Shown: positions 8,307 to 19,937, numbered from the stretch's first letter. The stretch: 64,000 nucleotides of DNA from Sphingomonas paeninsulae (GCF_003660165.1 NZ_CP032829.1:124001-188000); one strand, 5' to 3'. Numbers and translations are program-made. Notes: generated by a model from the sequence alone, not told the origin.

Positions 8307-10676
8307 TCGAAACCTGCTGGCCGGCCGAAACCGCGCGATCGGTGCCATTGTCGCGGCTGCGGCAGTCGCGTCGGCAGGGGCTATCCTTAAGGCTACCGCG
8401 TCTTTGGCGATTGCAATTGGATTTGGGGGACAGTCGTTTGCGTCGCTGCCCTGCTGCTGCTGTTCCGCCAGCTATACCCGCCGCCATCAGAGGCCGGAAC
8501 CAATGCCGTCGACTGGTCGCTAGTCCGTGAAGCCGCTGAACAGGGTGGCACGGCCATCGCGATCACCGATCGACAAGGACGGCTGGTTTGCACCAATGAC
8601 CTGCACGACAGGATGTTCGATGGTCCGGCCACGCCGCCGGGATTGCCAGTCGATGCGGCGGGCATCAATCTGATGACAGCTGCCGGGCGTACCGCATGGC
8701 GCGATGGGCAGGCGAGTGCTGCCGGAATCAGGCGCGACGGGCGAGTGCTGAACGTCGATATCGTTCGTGCCGGCGCGGCTCAGGATTGCCTGATCTGGCG
8801 GTTTAGCGCCGCGCCGGGCACCGACACTCTATTCGACCCATCGGAGATTATCGACGGAGCCTGGGGCGAGCGCATGGGCGAGGCTGGCGTGATGATCGCT
8901 CTGATCGGCAGCGAAGGCCGGGTGCGCGCCGCCAACCGGCCGATGGTGAAACGCGCGACCGGGCGTGGCGATGCGCCGATTGCCGGGCGCGATCTGGCAA
9001 GCCTGCTATCGTCGGACAGTCACGGGCAAACGCGCTTCAAGCTGGAGGGGCCACTCGGTACGCCATTGCGGCTGTTCACGATCCCGGTTGCCGCAGAAGC
9101 AGAGAATGGCCCGCAACTGGTCGCCCTGATCGACGATGATTCGTTACGCGCAGGCGAGGGGGCCGATATCCCCCTTCAGAAGCTGCTGGCGATGTTGCCG
9201 CTCGGACTGGCGCTCGCCGATCGCGACGGCCGGTTTCTCTATATGAATCAGGCATTTATCCGCGCGGCCAATGTCGCAGCGGGATCGACCCCGGTTTATC
9301 CAGGGGATCTGGTCATCCGTGACGATAAAACGGCGGTGGCCGATGCTGTTCGGCGGTTTGCGTCAGGACAGACGAGTTCGGGCGACATGTCGGTGCGATT
9401 GCGCGATCGACCCGATGAACCCGTGGCACTAACGATGGCAGGCGCGCGCGGGCTGGGCGAGGCTGCGGTTCTGCTCAGCCTGAAGGACAATACCGAGGAG
9501 TCGCGCCTGAAACGCGAAGTAGCTCAGGCCACGAAGATGCAGGCCGTCGGTCAGCTTGCCGGCGGTGTGGCGCATGATTTCAACAATATCCTGACCGCGA
9601 TCATCGGGCATTGCGACCTCATGCTGATGCGCCACACGCCGGGCGACAGCGACTATGACGACATAACTCAAATACGGATCAATTCGAATCGTGCAGCAGG
9701 GCTGACGCGGCAATTACTGGCATTTTCCCGGCAGCAGACATTGCGCCCGCAAATCCTGCAACTCCCCGACGTTATCGCCGAAGTTTCGCATCTGCTCCAG
9801 CGTTTGCTGGGTGAAACGGTAACGCTGGCGGTCAATCACGGGCGCGCTTTGGGGTCGGTCCGCGCCGATCCGGGGCAGTTGGAACAGGTCATCGTCAATC
9901 TGGCGGTGAACGCCCGCGATGCGATGCCAAACGGTGGCACGGTGACATTGCAAACCTATGCCGTGTCTGCTGCCGATGTGCGTAAACTTGGCAGCGATAT
10001 CATGCCCGTTATCGATTATACGGCGCTGCGGCTGAGCGATACCGGGACCGGAATCCCGCCGGAAATCCTGTCGAAAGTATTCGAACCGTTCTTTACGACA
10101 AAGGAAATCGGCAAGGGGACCGGGCTTGGCCTCTCGACTGTCTATGGCATCGTCAAACAGTCGAACGGATTTATCTTCGCCGATTCCAAGGAAGGCGTCG
10201 GCACCAGTTTCGTGATCTATTTGCCCGTCCACAAGGCTGAGGAACCGGCGCAGATCGAGGCTCCGGTCAAGGTCGAAAAACCGGCAGACCTATGGGGTAA
10301 TGAGACCGTTTTGGTGGTCGAGGACGAGGACATGGTGCGCACCGTCGCCGAACGTGCGCTGTCGCGGCATGGCTATACCGTGCTCACCGCGTCGCATGGT
10401 GAGGAGGCGCTCGAGATTCTGGGGCAGGGTACGCAGATCGACCTGCTGATTTCCGACGTGGTTATGCCGACAATGGACGGGCCGACGCTTGTTCGCCACG
10501 CCCGAGAGCGGTTTCCCGACCTGCCGATCCTGTTCATGTCGGGGTATGCCGAGGAGCAATTGCGCAAGTCGATCCATATCGACCGAGTGGCGTTTTTGCC
10601 GAAACCGTTTTCGGTGAAGCAACTGGCCGAAGCGGCGCGTGACGCGCTTGCGGGTACGAAACCCATAATAACATAA
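8299..10676 (+). CDS. cckA: Hybrid histidine kinase/phosphatase CckA, single-base frameshift
   Basis: CckA controls the master cell-cycle regulator CtrA through the phosphotransferase ChpT in alphaproteobacteria. From ATG 8299 there are two hydrophobic segments (around [18 protein letters not shown] and [11 protein letters not shown]), then PAS-like sensing regions and the HisKA H-box [17 protein letters not shown]. The ATPase follows ([26 protein letters not shown]), and a C-terminal receiver has phospho-acceptor Asp in [12 protein letters not shown] and KPFSVKQL. The frame breaks at the G5 run 8425-8429; a sixth G joins both halves to give 792 residues. The order smpB-DUF2062-cckA is continuous by overlap. 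No other copy of the kinase is visible, and CckA is essential in several relatives, so a missing base is the likely cause. Confidence 0.85.
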
Positions 10677-10688
10677 TCGGAACATATC

Positions 10689-10703
10689 GTTCTACTCTTG
10701 TTC
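10689..10703 (+). promoter_or_regulatory. LexA box upstream of recA (GTTC-N7-GTTC)
   Basis: GTTC TACTCTT GTTC matches the established alphaproteobacterial SOS operator GTTC-N7-GTTC. It lies 75 bp upstream of the recA ATG. Extra GAAC half-sites flank it at 10680-10683 and 10709-10712. This predicts LexA repression of recA with induction by DNA damage. Confidence 0.85.
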
Positions 10704-10778
10704 TTTTGGAACAAACCAGATACGAAGCCAATCAGCGCGTTGACCGGATGCGCGTAACGGCTACGAGGGAACAACGAC

Positions 10779-11879
10779 ATGGCAGCTCAGTTGAAAGTCA
10801 TCGGCAGCGATATGGCATCCAAGACAGATAAAGCAGAAAAAGCAGAATCCAGCGACCGGGCACGCGCTCTGGAAGCAGCGCTCGCGCAGATAGATCGTGC
10901 GTTCGGCAAAGGCTCGGCAATGAAGCTGGGCAGCCGCGAGAAGATGGAGATCGAGGCGGTTTCGACCGGCTCGCTCGGGCTGGATATTGCGCTCGGTATC
11001 GGCGGACTTCCGCGCGGTCGGGTGATCGAGATTTTCGGACCTGAATCGTCGGGTAAGACGACACTGGCCTTGCACGCGATTGCCGAAGCTCAGAAAATCG
11101 GTGGCACGGCGGCGTTTATCGACGCCGAACACGCGCTCGACCCGAGCTATGCGAAGAAACTGGGCGTGAACATCGACGAACTGATCGTTTCGCAGCCAGA
11201 TACCGGTGAGCAGGCGCTCGAGATTTGCGACACTTTGGTCCGTTCCAATGCAGTCGATGTTCTGGTGATCGATTCGGTCGCAGCACTCGTGCCGCGCGCT
11301 GAAATCGAAGGAGAGATGGGCGACAGTCACGTCGGCCTGCAGGCACGTCTGATGAGCCAGGCGCTGCGCAAGATCACCGGGTCGATCAGCCGCTCACGCT
11401 GCACGGTTATCTTCATCAATCAGATTCGCATGAAGATCGGTGTAATGTACGGTTCGCCCGAAACGACGACGGGCGGCAACGCGCTGAAATTCTATGCCAG
11501 CGTCCGTCTCGACATTCGCCGCACCGGCCAGATCAAGGAACGCGACGATATCGTCGGCAACACGACTCGCGTGAAGGTCGTGAAGAACAAGGTCGCGCCA
11601 CCGTTCAAGCAGGTCGAATTCGACATCATGTACGGCGAAGGCATTTCAAAGACCGGCGAAATCCTCGACCTCGGCGTGAAGGCCGGGATCGTTGAGAAAT
11701 CGGGTTCGTGGTTCAGCTATGATTCGATTCGCATCGGTCAGGGTCGCGAAAATTCGAAGACTTATCTGAAGGACAATCCGGAAGTTGCCGACCGGCTTGA
11801 AAAGGCCATCCGCCAGCGCACGGACAAGGTTGCCGAGGAGCTGATGGTCGGCCCCAGCGAAGACGATGATTCGGAATGA
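10779..11879 (+). CDS. recA: DNA recombinase RecA
   Basis: Forms the ATP-dependent filament on single-stranded DNA for strand exchange and stimulates LexA self-cleavage. Seen: Walker [10 protein letters not shown] (residues 87-95), the [12 protein letters not shown] Walker B, the L1/L2 DNA-binding regions ([40 protein letters not shown]) and an acidic C-terminus (PSEDDDSE). ATG 10779 is preceded by GAGGGA at a suitable distance; ATG 10812 is an alternative without a ribosome binding site. At 366 residues it is slightly longer than E. coli RecA because of a charged N-terminal extension. The LexA box upstream shows SOS control. The stop overlaps the next ATG. Confidence 0.97.
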   Translation: MAAQLKVIGSDMASKTDKAEKAESSDRARALEAALAQIDRAFGKGSAMKLGSREKMEIEAVSTGSLGLDIALGIGGLPRGRVIEIFGPESSGKTTLALHAIAEAQKIGGTAAFIDAEHALDPSYAKKLGVNIDELIVSQPDTGEQALEICDTLVRSNAVDVLVIDSVAALVPRAEIEGEMGDSHVGLQARLMSQALRKITGSISRSRCTVIFINQIRMKIGVMYGSPETTTGGNALKFYASVRLDIRRTGQIKERDDIVGNTTRVKVVKNKVAPPFKQVEFDIMYGEGISKTGEILDLGVKAGIVEKSGSWFSYDSIRIGQGRENSKTYLKDNPEVADRLEKAIRQRTDKVAEELMVGPSEDDDSE

Positions 11880-12220
11880 AAATCGGTCTGCCTAATTACG
11901 TCGAGCTACCGGCGGCCGATATAGCCGCCGCCAAGACGTTTTATGCAGACGTATTTGGCTGGGGCCTTGTTGATTATGGTCCCAGCTATGCTTGCACGAC
12001 GACCGGAACAGTCGATGTCGGACTTCAGGGTGACCCCGACGAAGCATCCAAGGCTCCGTTGCCGGTGTTGCCCGTAACTGACATCGACGCTGCGCTGGCT
12101 GCGGTAATCAAAGCAGGCGGCCAAATTGTTCGACCGATCTTCGCATTTCCGGGCGGCCGCCGTTTTCAGTTTCTCGATCCGAATGGCAATGAACTGGCGA
12201 TCATGCAGGCCGATGATTGA
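11876..12220 (+). CDS. VOC-superfamily (glyoxalase/bleomycin-resistance type) protein
   Basis: A 114-residue single-domain protein. It has the VOC pattern: [20 protein letters not shown] at the N-terminus with FGWGLVDYG, and [20 protein letters not shown] at the C-terminus with the usual Asp-Pro-Asn-Gly-Asn-Glu metal/substrate loop. The substrate cannot be predicted. Its ATG overlaps the recA TGA (ATGA), so it is translated with recA and probably rises with it in the SOS response. Confidence 0.85.
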   Translation: MKIGLPNYVELPAADIAAAKTFYADVFGWGLVDYGPSYACTTTGTVDVGLQGDPDEASKAPLPVLPVTDIDAALAAVIKAGGQIVRPIFAFPGGRRFQFLDPNGNELAIMQADD

Positions 12221-12287
12221 ACTTGGTTTACGGGGAACTTAGCGCGTCATCTTCCCAAGCGCGATGCTCTTCCCTACATCGCTGGCC

Positions 12288-14950
12288 ATGACATCGACCA
12301 ACGACATCCGCCGCTCGTTCCTCGACTATTTTGCAGGGGAAGGTCACGAGCGCGTCGCGTCTTCGCCGCTCGTGCCACACAACGATCCAACGTTGATGTT
12401 CGTCAACGCGGGAATGGTGCCGTTCAAGAACGTCTTCACCGGCCTCGAACATCGAGCTTATAGCACCGCGACATCCAGTCAAAAGTGCGTTCGCGCTGGC
12501 GGCAAGCATAACGATCTCGACAATGTCGGCTATACCGCCCGCCATCACACATTCTTCGAAATGCTCGGCAATTTCTCGTTCGGCGATTATTTCAAGGAAC
12601 GCGCGATCACGCTCGCATGGGCGCTGCTCACAAAGGATTGGGGCCTTGATCCGAACCGGCTGACCGTCACCGTCTATCATACCGATGACGAGGCCTTTGA
12701 CCTTTGGAAAAAGATCGCGGGGCTTCCCGATCACCGTATCATTCGCATCCCGACTTCGGACAATTTCTGGGCGATGGGTGACAGCGGACCGTGCGGGCCG
12801 TGCTCCGAGATTTTCTATGACCATGGCGACCATATCCCCGGCGGACCTCCGGGAAGCCCCGACGAAGACGGCGACCGTTTTGTCGAGATCTGGAATCTGG
12901 TGTTCATGCAATATGACCAGATCGCAGGCGGTCCCCGCCTCGACCTGCCGAAACCATCGATCGATACCGGAATGGGACTGGAGCGCGTCGCCGCCGTCAT
13001 GCAGGGCGTTCACGACAATTACGATACCGACACTTTCCGCGCACTGATTGCAGAATCGGGCAATCTGACCAAGACACTGACGACGGGCGCTACCCAGGCA
13101 TCGCACCGGGTCATTGCCGACCATCTTCGCGCATCCAGCTTTCTGATCGGCGACGGCGTCCTGCCCGCGAGCGAGGGGCGCGGCTATGTCCTGCGACGGA
13201 TCATGCGCCGTGCGATGCGCCATGCCCAGTTGCTCGGTGCAGCCGAACCGCTGATGTATCGCCTCGTGCCTTCGCTGGTTGCAGAGATGGGCAGCGCCTA
13301 TCCCGAACTGGTGCGCGCACAACCGCTGATCGAAGCAACGCTGCTTCAGGAAGAGACGCGCTTTCGCCAGACCCTCAATAATGGGTTGAAACTGCTCGAC
13401 GAGGCGACCGCGACGCTCGGTGAAGGCGATACGCTGCCCGGCGAAACGGCCTTCAAGCTCTATGACACCTATGGTTTCCCCTATGATTTGACCGAGGACG
13501 CGTTGCGCGGGCGCAATATCGGCGTCGATAAAACTGGTTTCGATGAAGCAATGGGCCGCCAGAAGGCAGCCGCGCGCGCCGCATGGAAGGGTTCGGGAGA
13601 CGCCGCATCCGCCGACATCTGGTTCGACATAGTCGACACGCTCGGTGGCACGGAATTTACCGGCTATTCGAGCGACGCCAGCGATGGTCAGATCGTAGCG
13701 ATCATCAAGGACGGTGCTCAGGTCGATCGTGCGACTGCAGGCGACAAGGTCATCGTCCTGACCAATCAAACGCCATTTTACGGCGAAAGCGGCGGGCAGG
13801 CTGGCGACGCGGGGACAATCACCGGCGACAACGGACTGTCGGCTAAGATCAGCGATACCGGCAAGCAATTGGGCCGGTTGCACACACACCAGACCATTAT
13901 CGACAGCGGTAACATCGCGGTCGGCGATACGGTGCATTTAAGCATCGATACCGAACGACGCGATCAATTGCGTGCTAACCATAGCGCAACGCATCTTTTG
14001 CACGCGGCGCTGCGGAACCGGCTTGGCGGGCATGTTTCGCAAAAAGGCAGCCTTGTCGCTGCGGATCGTTTGCGGTTCGACTTTTCGCACTCCGCCGCAC
14101 TGTCGAGCGAAGATATTGCCGTCATCGAGCGCGAGGTTAACGCCCGCATTCGCGAAAACGATGCCGTCACAACGCGGCTTATGACCCCCGACGATGCGGT
14201 CGCGGCAGGCGCGCTTGCCTTGTTCGGTGAAAAATATGGCGATGAAGTCCGCGTGCTGTCGATGGGCAGGGATAGTGGCGACGGGCATTATTCGGTCGAA
14301 CTGTGCGGCGGCACTCACGTCGCGGCGACGGGCGACATCGCTTTGTTCAAAATCGTTTCCGAAAGCGCCGTATCCTCTGGCATCCGACGTATCGAGGCAT
14401 TGACCGGGGAAGCGGCCCGACTGTGGCTGACCGCCCGCGAAGATCGCCTGAAGGAAGTTGCCTCCGCGCTCAAGGCGTCGCCCGACGACGTGCCGAATCG
14501 TGTCATGGCTCTGATCGAAGCGCAGCGAAAGCTGGAGCGCGAATTGGCGGATGCGAAAAAGGCGCTGGCACTCGGTGGCGGTGGCGGGATTGTGACGGAG
14601 CCTGAAAAGATCGGTGATTATCAGGTTCTGACGCAGGTTTTCGAAGGTCTGGACGGCAAACAACTCAAATCGCTTGCCGATGAAAAGCGCGCTCAGATCA
14701 CGTCGGGCATTGTTTTCCTCGTCGCGAGTAACCCTGGGGCAAATACCTATGTCGCGTCAGTGACTCCCGATCTCAGCGATACGCTGAGTGCGGTGGAAAT
14801 CGTGCAAAAAGGCGTTCTCGCCGGCGGTGGCAAAGGCGGTGGCGGACGTCCCGACATGGCGCAGGGGGTGGACCCGGCGGTCAGGAAGCGGCCGACCTCG
14901 CTGTAAAGGCCGCCCGCGCACTTGTCGAAGAGTTGACCGTCTCAGCCTGA
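12288..14950 (+). CDS. alaS: Alanyl-tRNA synthetase, single-base frameshift at the C-terminus
   Basis: Charges tRNA-Ala. ATG 12288 gives [20 protein letters not shown], the family N-terminus; ATG 12264 is less likely. Visible parts: class II catalytic core ([33 protein letters not shown]), the editing domain zinc motif ([12 protein letters not shown] and [13 protein letters not shown]), a coiled coil, and a C-Ala domain ending [14 protein letters not shown]. At the G5 run 14864-14868 the frame slips and would stop at 14906. A sixth G gives [20 protein letters not shown] and a natural end at TGA 14948-14950, 887 residues in all. The restored end is the usual C-Ala tail, and the gene is essential, so the missing base is probably an assembly error. 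The 3' end overlaps the convergent antiporter gene by 9 bp. Confidence 0.95.
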
Positions 14951-16705
14951 ACGCGCCGCGCGCAGGCTGCCAAGCCTTGGCAGCGTATCGAGGTGTCCCG
15001 AAGCCTTGATCTGCGCGCGGAGTTCGTCGCGTTTCTCGTGGATCGATGCGATGACCGGCCCCATTGCGACACCCAGATCGACGAGAACGGCTTCGGAAAG
15101 CTGCAACGAGCTTTCCAAGGTTTCGGGCACAGCATCGGTGCAACCCGCGCGATACAGTTCGCCCGCATGTTCGGGGTCGCGCGCACGGGCAACGATCTTC
15201 AAGTCGGGATGCGCCTGGCTCAGGCGACGCGCAAGACGAACTGCCTGCACGGGATCGTCCATGGTCATCACAAGTGCGGAAGCGTTTTCGATCCCAACGC
15301 TTTCGAGTACGCCATCGCGCCCCGCATCACCAAACCTAACATGTTTTCCCTCACGACGAGCCGCCGCAACGATATCGACATCGGCCTCGAGAGCGAGCCA
15401 CGGCAGATTATGGGTGTCCAGCATAGCGGCAACCATCTCACCGACGCGGCCATATCCGATGATAATCGTGCCCGCCTCCGCGACCGGGTCGGTGCTGGCA
15501 AAAGGCACATCACGCCATTCGGTCCGGCGCGCGAACTCATGGCCGACCCACGCCAGCAGAGGCGTAATGGTGAGGCCGATCGCGGTAACCACCTGCCAGA
15601 AAGCGGCTGTATCCGCCGCGATCAACCCGGCAGTTGCCGCCGCGCCGAGCACGATCAAAGTCGTTTCAGACGGGCTAGCCATCAACACACCCGTTTCGGT
15701 CGCGATTCCACCGCGTACACCGCCAATGCGTAGTGCAAGCGTAGTAACGACAGCCTTGATGATTACGACCCCGGCGATCGCCGCCAACAGGGCGGGCCAT
15801 TGCTGCAATACCATCACCAGATCAAGGCTCATGCCGACGGTGATCAGGAATATTCCGAGGGCAAGGCCACGGAAGGGGGCTACAACCGATTCGACTTCAT
15901 GGGCATAGTCGGTTTCGGCAATCAGCAGTCCGGCGACGAGCGCACCGACGATCGGCGAGAGGCCGACCGCGACTGTCGCGACGCTGGCGAGGATGACGAC
16001 GAGCAAACTGGCGGACAGGAACAATTCGGGCGTTTTTGTGCGCGCGGCCTGGGCAAACAGGCGAGGGAGAACGAATGGGCCAGCAATCAGCATCGCTCCA
16101 ACCGTCAAGCCGCCACCCAGCAACAGTTTCAGAACGCCATCGAACCCCGCGGCCGAGCCCCCCAACGCCCCCAGCGCGAATACGATTGGGACCAGCGCAA
16201 GATCTTCGAACAGCAACATGGCAAAGGCAAGCTTGCCGACGGCGCTGGTCGATCCCGCAATCGGAAGCACCAATGCGGTCGATGACAGGGCGAGCGCGAT
16301 CCCGAGCCCTGCCGCTGCCCCGGTTGTTTCACCGGTTATCAACAACACCGCTGCGATAAGGATGGCCGAAATGATAAGTTGCGTTGCGCCAAATCCTACA
16401 ACACGCTTTCGCATTGACCACAGCCTACGAAAAGACAGCTCCAACCCTATGGAAAACAAGAGTAATATGATGCCAAGTTCGGCAAATGGCTCGACCGCAT
16501 GGGGGTCGGTTATCGAAAGATGATAAAGCCACGGAAATTGCGGCTGCAGCGCGCCAAGTCCGTGGGGACCCACCAAAATTCCGACCAGAATGAATCCGAT
16601 GATCGGTGTTATTCGGAAACGGGCAAAGGCGGGAATAACCAGCCCGGCCGCTCCGAGAATTACAAGGGCGTCGCTTGCTGCTGCTGAGGGTATTCCATTG
16701 CTCAT
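14942..16705 (-). CDS. CPA2-family cation:proton antiporter with TrkA-N domain (KefB/YbaL-like)
   Basis: Inner-membrane monovalent cation/proton antiporter of 587 residues. About twelve hydrophobic segments fill residues 15-390, including the CPA2 blocks GFILVGILVGPHGLG, GIILLLFSIGLELSFRRLW, LALSSTALVLPIAG and FLITVGMSLDL. A cytoplasmic RCK/TrkA-N domain follows, with its nucleotide-binding motif GTIIIGYGRVGEMVAAMLD. The last 60 residues are charged. Kef-type systems protect against electrophiles by potassium efflux, while YbaL-like ones are less defined; I cannot tell which from sequence alone. It stands alone, with about 110 bp between its start and the icd stop upstream of it. Confidence 0.88.
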   Translation of the reverse strand: MSNGIPSAAASDALVILGAAGLVIPAFARFRITPIIGFILVGILVGPHGLGALQPQFPWLYHLSITDPHAVEPFAELGIILLLFSIGLELSFRRLWSMRKRVVGFGATQLIISAILIAAVLLITGETTGAAAGLGIALALSSTALVLPIAGSTSAVGKLAFAMLLFEDLALVPIVFALGALGGSAAGFDGVLKLLLGGGLTVGAMLIAGPFVLPRLFAQAARTKTPELFLSASLLVVILASVATVAVGLSPIVGALVAGLLIAETDYAHEVESVVAPFRGLALGIFLITVGMSLDLVMVLQQWPALLAAIAGVVIIKAVVTTLALRIGGVRGGIATETGVLMASPSETTLIVLGAAATAGLIAADTAAFWQVVTAIGLTITPLLAWVGHEFARRTEWRDVPFASTDPVAEAGTIIIGYGRVGEMVAAMLDTHNLPWLALEADVDIVAAARREGKHVRFGDAGRDGVLESVGIENASALVMTMDDPVQAVRLARRLSQAHPDLKIVARARDPEHAGELYRAGCTDAVPETLESSLQLSEAVLVDLGVAMGPVIASIHEKRDELRAQIKASGHLDTLPRLGSLRAARSG

Positions 16706-16816
16706 GGCTCCTCCTAACGCGGTTTTCGTTCAGAAGGCAGGCCAGTTGTTCGCTTTTTCGAAATGAATACCGCTCGGCAAAAAGGGTGCGGCCCAGTCGC
16801 CACCCCCTCTGTTTGA

Positions 16817-18040
16817 TTACTTATTCCAGTCGTTCATTGCGTTTTCGAGGTTCTGGCGGATGGCCTCGAAGAACTGCTCGGTCGTCATCCACGGCTGATC
16901 CGGGCCGATCAGAATGGCGAGATCCTTGGTCATGCCACCCTGTTCGACAGTGTAGATGCAGGCACGCTCGAGCGTTTCAGCAAACTTCACCACGTCCGGC
17001 GTGTCGTCGAACTTGCCGCGATATTTCAGGCCGCCGGTCCATGCGAAGATCGATGCGATCGGGTTGGTCGAGGTCGCCTTGCCCTCTTGATACATACGAT
17101 AATGGCGGGTCACGGTACCGTGCGCGGCTTCGGCTTCAACGGTTTTGCCGTCTGGCGTCAGCAGGACCGAAGTCATCAGGCCGAGAGAGCCGAAGCCCTG
17201 TGCGACCTGATCCGACTGCACGTCGCCGTCATAGTTCTTGCAGGCCCAAACGAATTTGCCCGACCATTTCAGCGCGGACGCAACCATGTCGTCGATCAGG
17301 CGATGTTCGTAAACGATCTTGGCTTCAGCGAACTGGGTTTTGAATTCAGCGTCGAACACTTCCTGAAACAGATCCTTGAAGCGGCCATCATAGGCTTTCA
17401 GGATGGTGTTCTTGGTCGACAGGTACAGCGGCCAGCCACGTCCCAGCGCATAGTTCATGCTGGCACGGGCAAAGTCGCGGATCGAATCGTCCAGGTTGTA
17501 CATCGCGAGCGCGACGCCTGCCGATGGATACTGGAACACTTCCTCGTCAATGACCGTGCCGTCATCGCCTTCGAATACGAGGCGCAATTTGCCGGGGCCG
17601 GGGACGAGGAAATCGGTCGCGCGATACTGATCACCGAATGCGTGACGACCGATAACGATAGGATCGGTCCAACCGGGAATCAGGCGTGGGACGTTCTTGA
17701 TTACGATAGGTTCGCGAAAAACGCAGCCACCGAGAATGTTGCGAATCGTGCCGTTCGGCGACTTCCACATCTTTTTCAGGTTGAATTCGGTAACGCGCGC
17801 TTCGTCGGGGGTGATCGTGGCGCACTTAACGGCAACACCATATTGTTTGGTCGCGTTGGCCGATTCCACGGTGACGCGGTCGTCGGTTGCATCGCGATTT
17901 TCGACAGCAAGATCATAATATTTCAGGTCGATATCAAGGTAAGGCAAGATCAGCCGTTCGCGAATCCACTGCCAGATGATCCGGGTCATCTCGTCGCCGT
18001 CGATTTCGACGATTGGGTTTTTTACCTTAATCTTGGCCAT
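16817..18040 (-). CDS. icd: NADP-dependent isocitrate dehydrogenase
   Basis: Oxidative decarboxylation of isocitrate to 2-oxoglutarate in the TCA cycle. ATG 18040 gives [20 protein letters not shown], the N-terminus of the homodimeric eukaryote-like NADP-IDH found in alphaproteobacteria (407 residues). The substrate- and metal-binding blocks [56 protein letters not shown] and GTVTRHYR are present. An in-frame extension upstream to 18103 has no family match. It is divergent from psd, with about 110 bp between the starts for two promoters. Confidence 0.95.
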   Translation of the reverse strand: MAKIKVKNPIVEIDGDEMTRIIWQWIRERLILPYLDIDLKYYDLAVENRDATDDRVTVESANATKQYGVAVKCATITPDEARVTEFNLKKMWKSPNGTIRNILGGCVFREPIVIKNVPRLIPGWTDPIVIGRHAFGDQYRATDFLVPGPGKLRLVFEGDDGTVIDEEVFQYPSAGVALAMYNLDDSIRDFARASMNYALGRGWPLYLSTKNTILKAYDGRFKDLFQEVFDAEFKTQFAEAKIVYEHRLIDDMVASALKWSGKFVWACKNYDGDVQSDQVAQGFGSLGLMTSVLLTPDGKTVEAEAAHGTVTRHYRMYQEGKATSTNPIASIFAWTGGLKYRGKFDDTPDVVKFAETLERACIYTVEQGGMTKDLAILIGPDQPWMTTEQFFEAIRQNLENAMNDWNK

Positions 18041-18148
18041 GTGTTGTTTGCTCCTGGGGATGGAATTTGCGCCGTCGTTAGAGGCGGAGGCGCAGGCAAT
18101 CAACCACGCGCATTGTCTTGGCCGGTCTGGTTGCTTACAAAAGGCAAC

Positions 18149-18919
18149 ATGGCATCACAAATTCCCGGCTCGCCCGGCTCGACACCCCCAAGTTCTGCTC
18201 CCAATTCGAGCCAGGTCGCAAATGGCGTGAAATGGCGATTTCCGCCGGTACACCCCGAAGGTCGCAAATTTGCTGCCATCGCCGCAGGCATAACGTTTAT
18301 CGCTTTCATCTGGATTCACTGGCTGACCTGGCCGTTGATAATCGTGACAGCATGGGTTGCTGCATTTTTTCGCGATCCGGTGCGGTCTGTACCCCAGGGC
18401 GATGATCTGATCGTCGCACCTGCAGACGGCCTGATCACCTTGATTGAGACGGTTCCGGTTCCACGCGAGTTGAGTGGAGAAGGCGGGCTGGGCGATCTGC
18501 CCGTAACCCGTGTCTCGATTTTCATGAGCGTGTTCGACGTTCATATCAATCGCACCCCGATCTCAGGCACCGTTACGCGCGTCGTTTATATTGCGGGCAA
18601 GTTTCTCAACGCCGATCTCGACAAAGCCAGTGAAGAGAATGAACGCCAGCACCTGTTGGTCGAGCGTCGTGATGGTGTGCGGATCGGATTTACGCAGATC
18701 GCGGGGCTGGTTGCCCGCCGCATCATGCCATTCGTAAAGCCGGGTGACATGGTTGCCGCTGGTCAGCGTATCGGACTTATCCGCTTCGGCAGCCGCGTCG
18801 ATGTGTTCCTGCCCGCTGGCACAGCACCCCGCGTGGCTTTGGGTCAGCGCAGCGTTGCGGGAGAAACCGTCCTCGCGGTGATCGGCAACCCGAATCCGGC
18901 CAGCGGCATCAGCCAGTGA
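18149..18919 (+). CDS. psd: Phosphatidylserine decarboxylase (short, proteobacterial type)
   Basis: Makes phosphatidylethanolamine from phosphatidylserine at the inner membrane. A proline/serine-rich N-terminus is followed by a hydrophobic hairpin (around [20 protein letters not shown]) and the core [22 protein letters not shown] and [15 protein letters not shown]. The self-processing site is seen as RFGSR, with the pyruvoyl group expected from Ser215. ATG 18149 was chosen because the open frame upstream is antisense to icd. The stop overlaps the GTG start of pssA, so both steps of PE synthesis are translated together. Confidence 0.93.
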   Translation: MASQIPGSPGSTPPSSAPNSSQVANGVKWRFPPVHPEGRKFAAIAAGITFIAFIWIHWLTWPLIIVTAWVAAFFRDPVRSVPQGDDLIVAPADGLITLIETVPVPRELSGEGGLGDLPVTRVSIFMSVFDVHINRTPISGTVTRVVYIAGKFLNADLDKASEENERQHLLVERRDGVRIGFTQIAGLVARRIMPFVKPGDMVAAGQRIGLIRFGSRVDVFLPAGTAPRVALGQRSVAGETVLAVIGNPNPASGISQ

Positions 18920-19716
18920 AGTCGACGGCACCTGTCGGTGCGCGACGCGGTATCCCGCTGCGTGCGGTCGCACCCAATGCGGTTACGGCGCTGGCATTGT
19001 GTTCGGGCCTGACGGCGGTTCGGTTTGCCATTGCCGGTGAATGGGAACGCGCACTGGCTGCGATCATTATTGCGGGCGTTCTCGATGGACTGGATGGGCG
19101 GATTGCGCGGCTTTTGAAAGGCGAAAGCCGTTTCGGAGCTGAGCTTGATTCGCTGTCCGATGTAATCGCTTTCGGTGTTGCTCCGGCGCTGGTGACGTTT
19201 TTGTGGTCACTGAATGCGGTGCCGCGATATGGCTGGATATTCTCGCTGGCCTATACTGTTTGCGCCGCACTTCGCCTCGCACGCTTTAATGCTGCGATCG
19301 ATACCGCGGATCAGCCGCATAAATCCGCCGGGTTTTTGACGGGGATACCTGCGCCCGCTGCAGCTGGCCTTGCTCTGCTGCCAATATATTTGTGGCTCGT
19401 TACCGAATCGCACTGGTTCCGCGAACCTTATGTCGCGGGTCCATGGCTGGCCTTCGTTGCTTTCCTGATGATTTCGAATCTGGCGACATTTAGCTGGGGA
19501 TCGCTCCGGCTCCGGCGTCGTATCAGGCTCGAAGCGCTTGCTGGCATCGCAATTCTGTTCGGCGCTTTGTTATCTGCACCATGGCCCACCCTGACGCTCG
19601 TCTGTGTTGTCTATCTAGCCCTCATCCCAATGGGGATGAGGAGCTATGCCAAGATCAAGCGGCTGCGCGCCACTGCGGCGATGCAGCAACAGGCTGAATT
19701 CCCGACAACGTCCTGA
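18916..19716 (+). CDS. pssA: CDP-diacylglycerol--serine O-phosphatidyltransferase
   Basis: Integral membrane CDP-alcohol phosphatidyltransferase that makes phosphatidylserine, the substrate of Psd. The family signature DG-x2-AR-x8-G-x3-D-x3-D appears as [20 protein letters not shown] followed by [17 protein letters not shown]. About seven hydrophobic segments are visible. GTG 18916 overlaps the psd stop (GTGA). 266 residues, normal for the subclass II enzyme. The 3' end overlaps the convergent small membrane gene by about 60 bp. Confidence 0.93.
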   Translation: MKSTAPVGARRGIPLRAVAPNAVTALALCSGLTAVRFAIAGEWERALAAIIIAGVLDGLDGRIARLLKGESRFGAELDSLSDVIAFGVAPALVTFLWSLNAVPRYGWIFSLAYTVCAALRLARFNAAIDTADQPHKSAGFLTGIPAPAAAGLALLPIYLWLVTESHWFREPYVAGPWLAFVAFLMISNLATFSWGSLRLRRRIRLEALAGIAILFGALLSAPWPTLTLVCVVYLALIPMGMRSYAKIKRLRATAAMQQQAEFPTTS

Positions 19717-19885
19717 AACGAACGGCACGACGTACGCGTGGTGCCGATGGAGCCGGATTAAACAGCGCCTGACCAGCGAGCGCTGACAGCACAGCCGTGC
19801 CCGATTCGCGCACGGTGTAGGTGATAATACTCATGCCAAAAACAATCAGCCCGAATGACGTCATGGCAGCCAAAAGATGAACCAT
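19655..19885 (-). CDS. Small membrane protein, predicted SOS-inducible
   Basis: A 76-residue frame from ATG 19885. Residues 3-23 are a strong hydrophobic segment (HLLAAMTSFGLIVFGMSIIT), followed by a polar, Arg-rich tail ([15 protein letters not shown]). I do not recognise the family. What supports it as a gene is the upstream layout on the same strand: TTGACA at 19966-19971, a -10-like CATAAC at 19944-19949, a GTTC-N7-GTTC LexA box across that -10, then AGGGAG about ten bases before the ATG. Small single-span membrane proteins induced by LexA (SidA of Caulobacter) block division in alphaproteobacteria. A similar job is possible but is inference. The 3' end lies antisense to the pssA end, so the true C-terminus deserves checking. 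Confidence 0.62.
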   Translation of the reverse strand: MVHLLAAMTSFGLIVFGMSIITYTVRESGTAVLSALAGQALFNPAPSAPRVRRAVRFRTLSGIQPVAASPQWRAAA

Positions 19886-19937
19886 GTCACAAACTCCCTA
19901 GTGCCGATCAAACTTCGGCGTTGCGTCTTTGTTCCAT

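Noticed and set aside
12228-13937. 569-codon open frame on the minus strand
   Set aside because: Lies antisense to alaS, whose protein is strongly conserved; the antisense product has no domain pattern and is a by-product of high-GC codon use.
17087-18148. Long in-frame extension upstream of psd
   Set aside because: It is antisense to icd over its length. Psd has a normal length from ATG 18149.
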